Assembly (NCBI GenBank): GCA_030043595.1
Contig: JASHXJ010000162.1
Span: 1-7,246 of the forward strand
Direction of reading: 5' to 3'
Source: Trebonia sp.
GTDB lineage: Bacteria; Actinomycetota; Actinomycetes; Streptosporangiales; Streptosporangiaceae
DNA: 7,246 nucleotides
The notes beneath the pieces are model-generated. The model saw nothing but the letters and a program-made list of their open reading frames with translations. It did not search any database and was not told where the DNA came from. Position numbers and translations under genes: made by a program. Shown piece after piece: positions 1-5,235 of the stretch (positions within the stretch are counted from its first letter, which is position 1; each line of letters begins with the position of its first letter).

Positions 1-1475
1 TGGTCGTCGGCCGGGTGGTCGAAGGTGGAGTGGATCACCTCGCCCTTGACGGTGCGCTGCATGTCGGTGACTTCCTCGGGCCGCTCGTCCACGAGGACGA
101 CCATGAGGTGGCACTCCGGGTTGTTCTTGGTGATCGCGTTGGCGATCGCCTGCAGGATCATCGTCTTGCCCGCCTTCGGCGGCGAGACGATCAGGCCGCG
201 CTGGCCCTTGCCGATCGGGCAGATCAAGTCGATGATGCGGGTCACCAGGTTGCCGGGGTCGGTCTCGAGGCGCAGCCGCTGCTGCGGGTAGAGCGGGACC
301 AGCTTGGCGAACTCAGGCCGGGACGCTGACTGCTCCGGGTCCAGGCCGTTCACCTTGTCGAGGCGGACAAGCGCGTTGAACTTTTCCCGCCGCTCGCCGT
401 CCCTGGGCTGGCGGACCGCGCCCTCAATGACGTCGCCCTTGCGCAGCCCGTGCTTGCGGACCTGGGAAAGCGAGACATAGACGTCGTTCGGGCCCGGCAG
501 GTAGCCGGTGGTCCGCACGAACGCGTAGTTCTCGAGCACGTCCAGGATCCCCGCGATCGGGATCAGCACGTCGTCCTCGGCGATGACCGCCTCCGGCTCA
601 CCGCCCTGGCGGTCGCCGCGGCGGCGGTTGCGGTTGCGGAACCGGTCACGGCCGCGCCGCCTGCCCTGCCCGTCCTCATCGTCGTCACGGCCGGCCGCGC
701 CTTGCGCGTTCTGGCCGTTCTGGTTGTTCTGGCTGTTCTGGTTGTTCTGGCTGTTCTGATTGCCGCGCCCGCCGCCAGCGGCGACGCGATCCGGCTCACG
801 GCCATCCCTGCGCTGGTCCCGGGCACCCGGCGCCTGGTCGTCGCGGCGCCCGTTCCGGCGGCGGTCAACGCGCCTGGCGTCCTGGCCCTGCGCGTCAGAA
901 CCGTTCTCTGTGCCAGCCGGCTGCACGCTGTGTGCCGGCTGCTGGACCGAGGCGGCGTGCGCCTGGCCCTCGCCAATGCCGGCCGGGCCGGCACTGGTAC
1001 TCCGCGGCGCGTCGCCGATGCCGCCACTGTGGGCAGCGTCGCCGATGCCTGACCGGACGGCTGAGTCTGCTTCCATAGCATCCTGATTCAGGGGGCGAGG
1101 CGCGTCGGCTCCCGCAGACGCGACCCGCGTGGCCAAGGGGGCCCCGGGGGCCAGGGGGGATGCGGGGGGACGGGCAGTCCCCCCGTGCGGGGGGTCCCCA
1201 GGGGGTCGTCCCCCGGGGGAAACAGAGCGACCGCCACCCTGCCGCTCCTTGATCGCGGCGACAAGATCCCCTTTCCGCATCCGCCCCGTACCGGAAATGC
1301 CGAGCTGCTGTGCGATCCGCTGCAGATCGGGCACAAGCAGCTTGGAAAGGTCGCCGCCGTCACGGCCCGGGGATCGCGGCGCGGCGGCGTCCGCGGAGCC
1401 GACGGCAGTTCGACCGACGGGGGAGTCCTCGGACGCGGGGGCCGCGCCGCTGAGGAGTTCGGTGGTGTCGCTCAC
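1..1475 (-). CDS. rho: Transcription termination factor Rho, N-terminal 491 codons (cut by window start)
   Basis: ATP-dependent RNA helicase/translocase that binds C-rich nascent RNA as a hexamer and ends transcription. The frame is open from a GTG at 1475 to the window edge. Residues 1-10 (MSDTTELLSG) match the usual actinobacterial Rho start. Residues ~41-79 form the Rho N-terminal helical domain (DLSKLLVPDLQRIAQQLGI, then GRMRKGDLVAAIKE). Residues ~80-295 are a long, low-complexity insertion: Pro/Gly-rich at 82-115, Arg/Asp-rich at 200-230 and 262-292, Asn/Gln-rich at 239-258. Residues ~300-372 are the cold-shock-like primary RNA-binding domain (ENYAFVRTTGYLPGPNDVYV at 315-334). The ATPase core begins after that, with the Walker A motif PPKAGKT at 432-438 and VDERPEEVTDM at 462-472. 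Walker B, Q- and R-loops and the arginine finger would lie beyond the window. An in-frame ATG at 1490 would add MEGPL but would bury the ribosome binding site, so GTG is preferred. Identity is certain; the start is likely. Confidence 0.97.
   Translation of the reverse strand, partial: MSDTTELLSGAAPASEDSPVGRTAVGSADAAAPRSPGRDGGDLSKLLVPDLQRIAQQLGISGTGRMRKGDLVAAIKERQGGGRSVSPGGRPPGDPPHGGTARPPASPLAPGAPLATRVASAGADAPRPLNQDAMEADSAVRSGIGDAAHSGGIGDAPRSTSAGPAGIGEGQAHAASVQQPAHSVQPAGTENGSDAQGQDARRVDRRRNGRRDDQAPGARDQRRDGREPDRVAAGGGRGNQNSQNNQNSQNNQNGQNAQGAAGRDDDEDGQGRRRGRDRFRNRNRRRGDRQGGEPEAVIAEDDVLIPIAGILDVLENYAFVRTTGYLPGPNDVYVSLSQVRKHGLRKGDVIEGAVRQPRDGERREKFNALVRLDKVNGLDPEQSASRPEFAKLVPLYPQQRLRLETDPGNLVTRIIDLICPIGKGQRGLIVSPPKAGKTMILQAIANAITKNNPECHLMVVLVDERPEEVTDMQRTVKGEVIHSTFDHPADD
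709..762 (-). repeat. Six tandem 9-bp units coding an Asn/Gln tract in Rho
   Basis: Six consecutive 9-bp units of the plus-strand form TTCTGGNNG or TTCTGATTG run from 709 to 762. The second and third units recur exactly as the fourth and fifth, giving an 18-bp repeat at 718-735 and 736-753. On the coding strand they encode residues ~239-256 of Rho, where Asn and Gln dominate (16 of 20 residues at 239-258). The unit length is a multiple of three, so copy-number change would keep the frame. The codons are AAC and CAG, locally lower in GC than the surrounding gene. Confidence 0.9.
1137..1220. repeat. Cluster of G/C-run palindromes and G-quadruplex motif inside rho
   Basis: The plus strand (template for rho) shows G5-CCCC-G5-CCA-G6-ATGC-G6 at 1137-1169, which fits the classic four-tract G-quadruplex pattern with loops of 3-4 nt. 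Next to it, C6 at 1179-1184 and G6 at 1189-1194 pair around GTGC. Positions 1209-1220 form a perfect 12-bp palindrome, TCCCCCGGGGGA. The block stays in frame and codes for a Pro/Gly-rich part of the Rho insertion (about residues 86-113). Its homopolymer runs of 5-6 are unlike the rest of the gene. It may be a palindromic repeat that landed in a tolerant linker; that is inference. Confidence 0.75.
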
Positions 1476-1481
1476 TAATGG

Positions 1482-1488
1482 TCCTTCC
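1482..1488 (-). promoter_or_regulatory. Ribosome binding site for rho (GTG start at 1475)
   Basis: The coding strand reads GGAAGGA at 1488-1482, then a 6-nt spacer, then GTG at 1475. This good Shine-Dalgarno match, together with the family-typical MSDTT start, favours GTG over the ATG at 1490. That ATG overlaps the site and has only a weaker GAGG upstream. Confidence 0.65.
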
Positions 1489-1589
1489 ATTATGATCCTC
1501 GGCCGCCTGGGCGTCTTCTCGACCCCGGTTGGGTTGCGCCAGACTCCGATTCGCATCGCCCGCGAGACCCGCTCATTGTGCATGATTAC

Positions 1590-1614
1590 GCTCGCATCTA
1601 CGCTCGGCATCTAC
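1590..1614. repeat. Imperfect 12/13-bp tandem repeat in the rho leader
   Basis: GCTCGCATCTAC at 1590-1601 is followed directly by GCTCGGCATCTAC at 1602-1614. The copies differ by a single inserted G. They lie about 115-140 nt upstream of the rho start. They could be a protein binding site or a chance duplication. Confidence 0.5.
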
Positions 1615-1680
1615 CTCGGCACCTCGCGTTGTCCGTGTCTGCGTCCCGTGACCGGGGGTCGCCGGCGTGAAGATGTGAAC

Positions 1681-1764
1681 GGGGTAGCACTCAGGGGAAC
1701 GAGACGCTCCCCTGCGGTGAAGCCGAAAGCCCACTTCCTGGGCAGGTATACGTTACCCCCCAGG
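1681..1764 (-). promoter_or_regulatory. Possible structured leader RNA upstream of rho
   Basis: In the rho transcript direction, GGGGTA (1759-1754) can pair with TACCCC (1686-1681), closing a region of about 80 nt. Inside is a strong hairpin, CAGGGGAGCG/CGTTCCCCTG with a TCT loop (1714-1692). It has 10 pairs including one G·U, which pairs only in minus-strand RNA. A competing helix, CCTGGG (1764-1759) with CCCAGG (1742-1737), overlaps the closing helix. The two are therefore mutually exclusive or form a pseudoknot, the kind of choice seen in attenuators and riboswitches. I do not recognise a known RNA family here. No U-run follows the hairpin. Confidence 0.35.
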
Positions 1765-1818
1765 TGACGTGTGGACGACCAGCACCCGCCCCGCGATGGG
1801 GCAGCCGATGCTTCACCT

Positions 1819-1824
1819 AGCCTA
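1819..1824 (-). promoter_or_regulatory. Candidate -10 element for rho
   Basis: The minus strand reads TAGGCT at 1824-1819 within GTGTTAGGCTAGG. This fits the actinobacterial housekeeping sigma -10 pattern TANNNT. The matching -35 position (about 1848-1842) reads GAATGCC and does not resemble TTGAC, so support is limited to the -10 hexamer and its location. Confidence 0.3.
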
Positions 1825-1909
1825 ACACCGACAGCGCCCACGGCATTCCTTCGCAGTCATCCATGTAGCGGAAAGAGGGTTTAAGCGGCCAGGCGAGGAC
1901 TGTCCAGCA

Positions 1910-2836
1910 TCACCAAGCGCTCGGGACACTCGGTGCCGCAGTGGCGCCCTGTCGCTCGACGTCTAGCGGGCTTATGAGCCATCCAATACCCGTTTCTTTC
2001 ACGATTGAATCCAGCCTGTTCCGGCCGTGGCCCGATGTCAGGAAAGCCAGCACGGAAGGGCCCGCACCGGAGAACACGGCTGGCAGTCCCGCCGCGCGCA
2101 GCCGCCCGACGAGCTCGCGCGTCGCGGGCATCGCCGGCGCCCGGTAGTCCTGGTGCAGACGGTCATCGGTGGCGTCAAGCAGCGCCTCGGGCCATGCGGT
2201 GAGGGCGGCGACCAGGAGCGCGGCCCGGCCGGCGTTCCGCGCCGCGTCGGAGTGCGGCACGTTCCCGGGGAGCAGTCCCCGCGCCGCCTCGGTGGACAGC
2301 GGCGCGGGCGCGATGATCGCCACCGGCGTGACCTGCGCGGCCGGCTGCAGCCGGACAGCCCTGGGGACCCCGTCCGCGAGCCAGGCGATCGTCAGACCGC
2401 CGTACAGGCACGCTGCCACGTTGTCCGGATGCCCTTCGAGCTCGTTCGCGAGCTGCAGCGCGCTGTCCGGGTCGGGCGCGGCACCGGCTAGCGCCCGCGC
2501 GGCGAGGATCCCCGCGACGATCGCCGCGGCCGAGGACCCGAGGCCGCGCCCGTGGGGTATCCGGTTGACGCAGCGCAGCGCGAGGCCGGGCGGCTGGCCG
2601 CCGCCCAGGGAGTCGAACGCGGCGCGCATCGCGCGCACCACCAGGTGCCTTTCCCCGGCGTCCGCGACGTCCGCGGCGCCCTCCCCGGATACCTCGATCG
2701 ACATCCCCGACGCGGTTACCCGTGCCTCGACCTCGTCGTGCAGGCTCAGCGCCAGCCCCAGCGCGTCGAAGCCGGGCCCAAGGTTCGCGCTCGTCGCCGG
2801 CACTCGCACGAGCACCGGCAGCTGACCCGGGCGCAC
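1910..2836 (-). CDS. thrB: Homoserine kinase (GHMP family)
   Basis: Phosphorylates L-homoserine with ATP to O-phospho-L-homoserine, the substrate of ThrC, in the cytoplasm. The protein has 308 residues, normal for the family. All GHMP kinase signatures are visible: PATSANLGPGFDALGLAL at 13-30, the ATP-binding glycine-rich loop PHGRGLGSSAAAIVAGI at 94-110, NELEGHPDNVAACLYGG at 131-147, and the C-terminal GAGPSVLAF at 257-265. The GTG start at 2836 directly follows the thrC stop (TGAGTG, no gap) and has no clear Shine-Dalgarno sequence, so initiation by translational coupling is likely. An internal GTG at residue 8 or 10 could also serve as the start, since the conserved part begins at about residue 10. 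This is the last gene of the lysA-hom-thrC-thrB run. Confidence 0.96.
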   Translation of the reverse strand: MRPGQLPVLVRVPATSANLGPGFDALGLALSLHDEVEARVTASGMSIEVSGEGAADVADAGERHLVVRAMRAAFDSLGGGQPPGLALRCVNRIPHGRGLGSSAAAIVAGILAARALAGAAPDPDSALQLANELEGHPDNVAACLYGGLTIAWLADGVPRAVRLQPAAQVTPVAIIAPAPLSTEAARGLLPGNVPHSDAARNAGRAALLVAALTAWPEALLDATDDRLHQDYRAPAMPATRELVGRLRAAGLPAVFSGAGPSVLAFLTSGHGRNRLDSIVKETGIGWLISPLDVERQGATAAPSVPSAW

Positions 2837-3928
2837 TCAGCCCAGCCCGAGCGCCGCCGCCGCGGCGGCGGCGTCCGCAGCCACCGTGGTCGGCGCGGGG
2901 GCGCCGGACAGCGCCCAGTCCGGGTCCTTGAGGCCGTTGCCGGTGATCGTGCAGACCACCCGGCTGCCTACCGGGAGCGCCCCGCTGGCGGAGGAGGCGA
3001 GCAGCCCCGCCACGCTCGCCGCGGACCCGAGCTCGCCGAAGACGGCCTCCTCGCGGGCCAGTATCCGGTAGGCGGCGAGGATCTCCCTGTCGGTGACCTT
3101 GTCGATCAGGCCGCCCGACTCGTCGCGGGCCGCGACGGCCAGGTGCCACGAGGCCGGGTTCCCGATCCTGATCGCGGTCGCGATCGTCTGCGGGTGGCTG
3201 ACTGGCGCGCCAGTCACGATCGGCGCCGCGCCGCTGGCCTGGAAGCCGAACATGCGGGGCCGCTTCGACGCGTTCCCGGCAGCGGCGTACTCGCTGTACC
3301 CCTTCCAGTACGCGGCGATGTTGCCCGCGTTGCCGACCGGCAGGCAGTGCACGTCCGGGGCGTCACCGAGCGCGTCCACGATCTCGAAGGCCGCGGTCTT
3401 CTGTCCCTGCAGCCGGTCCGGGTTCACCGAGTTGACGATCGCCACCGGATAGTCGACGGCCAGCTTCCTCGCCAGCTCGAGGCAGTCGTCGAACGAGCCG
3501 TCCACCTGCAGCAGCCTGGCACCGTGCACCAGCGCCTGGGCGAGCTTCCCGATCGCGATCTTGCCCTTGGGCACGAGGACCGCGCAGGTCAGCCCCGCCC
3601 GCGCCGCGTAGGCGGCCGCGCTGGCGCTGGTGTTCCCCGTCGAGGCGCAGATCACCGCCTTCGCGCCCGCGGCGGCAGCGAGGGTGATCGCCACGGTCAT
3701 GCCGCGGTCCTTGAACGAGCCCGTCGGGTTGACGCCCTCGACCTTGAGGTATACCTCGCACCCGGTGCGGGCGGAGAGCACCGGAGCCGGGAGCAGCGGC
3801 GTCCCGCCCTCATGCAGGGTGACGACCGGCATGTCGGCCGTCACTGGCAGCCGGTCGCGGTACTCATTGATGACGCCGCGCCACGGCGCGCGTGCACCGG
3901 TGCCCGCCACGGCGCGCGGTCCAGTCAT
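2837..3928 (-). CDS. thrC: Threonine synthase (PLP-dependent)
   Basis: Converts O-phospho-L-homoserine and water to L-threonine and phosphate, the last step of threonine synthesis. At 363 residues it matches the shorter, monodomain-type enzymes of actinobacteria. The PLP lysine is K73 in NPTGSFKDRGM (68-77). ASTGNTSAS (95-103) is the substrate and cofactor loop, PVGNAGN (197-203) is the phosphate-binding loop, and TGNGLKDP is at 329-336. The segment usually reading like FVEPASAASVAGL is FGELGSAASVAGL here (297-309), a local departure from the family. The tail is alanine-rich (350-360). The ATG at 3928 overlaps the hom stop in an ATGA, and GGAGG at 3943-3939 within hom gives a clear ribosome binding site. 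thrB starts right at its stop. Confidence 0.97.
   Translation of the reverse strand: MTGPRAVAGTGARAPWRGVINEYRDRLPVTADMPVVTLHEGGTPLLPAPVLSARTGCEVYLKVEGVNPTGSFKDRGMTVAITLAAAAGAKAVICASTGNTSASAAAYAARAGLTCAVLVPKGKIAIGKLAQALVHGARLLQVDGSFDDCLELARKLAVDYPVAIVNSVNPDRLQGQKTAAFEIVDALGDAPDVHCLPVGNAGNIAAYWKGYSEYAAAGNASKRPRMFGFQASGAAPIVTGAPVSHPQTIATAIRIGNPASWHLAVAARDESGGLIDKVTDREILAAYRILAREEAVFGELGSAASVAGLLASSASGALPVGSRVVCTITGNGLKDPDWALSGAPAPTTVAADAAAAAAALGLG
2852..2873. repeat. Perfect 22-bp GC palindrome at the end of thrC
   Basis: Positions 2852-2873 are a perfect palindrome of alternating CGCC and GGCG triplets centred on CCGCGG. They code for the poly-alanine tail of ThrC (about residues 352-359). It ends 16 nt before the thrB GTG. 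In RNA it could fold into a very stable hairpin of about nine pairs just upstream of the thrB initiation region. It may also simply reflect GCC/GCG alanine codons in a high-GC gene. Confidence 0.7.
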
Positions 3929-5235
3929 GACGGGTCTTCCTCCCCTTCCACGCGCATCACGCTCGCGACCGCCCGGACGACGGGCAGCGCCTTCAGCTCG
4001 GACACCGTCGCGGCGAGCGCGGCGTCTCGCGCTTCGTGCGTGACGATGATGAGCAGCGCCTCGTCGCCCCTGCTCGTCTGCCGTACCGCCTGGATCGAGA
4101 CGTCATGCCTGGCGAACGCCTCGGCCACCGGGGCGAGCACGCCGGGACGGTCGGCCACGTCCAGGGACACGTGGTACCTGGTCAGCGTATCGCCCATGGG
4201 CAGCACCGGCAGCTCGGCGTAGGTGGAAAGTTCCGGTCCGCGGGTGCCCGCCAGCCGGTTCCGCGCGACCGCGACGATGTCGCCGAGCACGGCGCTGGCC
4301 GTCGGCGTGCCACCGGCCCCGGGGCCGTAGAACATCAGCCTGCCCGCGGACTGGGCCTCGACGAACACCGCGTTGTAGGCGCCGCCGACAGCGGCGAGCG
4401 GGTGACTGCGCGGGATCATCGCCGGGTGCACACGCACCGCGACACCGCCATCGGAACGTTCGCAGATGGCCAGCAGCTTGACGATCCGGCCCAGCACGCG
4501 GGCCGATGCGACGTCCGCCGCGGTCACCTCGGTGATGCCCTCGCGGTGCACGTCCGCCGCGGTGACCCTGGTGTGAAAGGCCAGCCCGGCCAGGATGGCT
4601 GCCTTGGCCGCCGCGTCGAACCCCTCCACGTCGGCGGTCGGGTCCGGCTCGGCGTACCCCAGCGCCTGCGCCTCCTCCAGCGACTCGCCGAAGTCGGCGC
4701 CAGAGCTGTCCATCCGGTCCAGGATGAAGTTGGTGGTCCCGTTGACGATGCCGAGCACCCGGTGCACGGTGTCGCCCGCCAGCGATTCGCGCAGCGGGCG
4801 CAGCAGCGGGATCGCCCCGGCGACGGACGCCTCGTAATACAGGTCAGCGCCGAAGGCGCGGGAGGCCGCGTGGATCTCCTCGCCCTGCTCGGCGAGCAGC
4901 GCCTTGTTGGCGGTCACCACGGACTTGCCGGTCTTCATCGCGGTGAGCAGCAGTGACCTGGCGGGCTCGATGCCGCCGATCACCTCCACCACGATGTCGA
5001 CGTCGGGCCGCGCGGCCAGCGCCATCGCGTCGACGGTGAGGAGCGAGGAATCGATCCCCGGCCGGGGATGGGAGAGCCGGCGCACCGCGATCCCGGCCAG
5101 TTCGAGCCGGGCCCCCGCCCGCACCGCGAGGTCAGCGGACTGCTCCCCGAGCAGCCGTGCCACCTGCGAGCCGACCACACCGCAGCCGAGCAGGGCGACA
5201 CGCAGGACCGGGCACTTGGCACCGGGCGCGCTCAT
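3925..5235 (-). CDS. hom: Homoserine dehydrogenase with C-terminal ACT domain
   Basis: Reduces L-aspartate 4-semialdehyde to L-homoserine with NAD(P)H, the committed step away from lysine towards threonine and methionine. The protein has 436 residues, typical of monofunctional Gram-positive enzymes. An N-terminal Rossmann fold is shown by LLGCGVVGS (15-23), followed by TANKALLAEQG (108-118). The catalytic domain carries GIVNGTTNFIL (162-172) and EPDPTADVEGFDAAAKAAIL (196-214ff), where K211 is the likely catalytic lysine. An ACT domain spans about 353-430 (YHVSLDVADRPGVLAPVAEA); in relatives it mediates threonine feedback inhibition. The ATG at 5235 overlaps the lysA stop as ATGA. A longer open frame extends upstream, but it only shadows lysA, and the Rossmann motif starts right after this ATG. 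Also called thrA in some actinobacteria. Confidence 0.97.
   Translation of the reverse strand: MSAPGAKCPVLRVALLGCGVVGSQVARLLGEQSADLAVRAGARLELAGIAVRRLSHPRPGIDSSLLTVDAMALAARPDVDIVVEVIGGIEPARSLLLTAMKTGKSVVTANKALLAEQGEEIHAASRAFGADLYYEASVAGAIPLLRPLRESLAGDTVHRVLGIVNGTTNFILDRMDSSGADFGESLEEAQALGYAEPDPTADVEGFDAAAKAAILAGLAFHTRVTAADVHREGITEVTAADVASARVLGRIVKLLAICERSDGGVAVRVHPAMIPRSHPLAAVGGAYNAVFVEAQSAGRLMFYGPGAGGTPTASAVLGDIVAVARNRLAGTRGPELSTYAELPVLPMGDTLTRYHVSLDVADRPGVLAPVAEAFARHDVSIQAVRQTSRGDEALLIIVTHEARDAALAATVSELKALPVVRAVASVMRVEGEEDPS

Larger units (their letters stand above)
1491..1909 (-). promoter_or_regulatory. Intergenic region between thrB and rho; probable rho promoter and long leader
   Basis: About 420 nt with no convincing coding region. 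Read in the rho direction, it holds a candidate -10 element (1824-1819), a small hairpin GCCCC/GGGGC (1802-1788) just downstream of it, an array of possible alternative pairings (1764-1681), a C-rich and G-poor stretch around 1700-1655, and an imperfect tandem repeat (1614-1590). No hairpin followed by a U-run is seen after the thrB stop, so neither an intrinsic terminator for the thr genes nor readthrough into rho can be settled. If the -10 candidate is real, the rho leader is about 335 nt. Long leaders with Rho autoregulation are known for E. coli rho; applying this here is inference. Confidence 0.5.

Noticed and set aside
450..1052. Plus-strand 200-codon frame with a hydrophobic Val/Leu/Ala repeat that looks like a membrane protein
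   Set aside because: The hydrophobic stretch is only the reverse reading of the 9-bp repeats coding the Asn/Gln tract of Rho, which is clearly the real gene.
1692..1714. The strong hairpin as an intrinsic terminator of the threonine operon
   Set aside because: No U-run follows it in the transcript, and it lies about 200 nt after the thrB stop. A leader structure is at least as likely.
1611..1841. 76-codon minus-strand frame with GTG start in the thrB-rho gap
   Set aside because: No ribosome binding site, no known domain, biased random-looking composition, and the region is better explained as leader DNA.
1817..1864. 15-residue ATG frame (MDDCEGMPWALSVLG) upstream of rho, possible leader peptide
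   Set aside because: No Shine-Dalgarno sequence before the ATG, no run of regulatory amino-acid codons, and it overlaps the -10 candidate, so it would not be in that transcript.
2552..4222. A 556-codon plus-strand frame opposite thrB, thrC and hom
   Set aside because: Long shadow frames are common in GC-rich DNA. Its composition is Arg/Gly/Ala-biased with no recognisable domain, and the opposite strand has clear enzymes.
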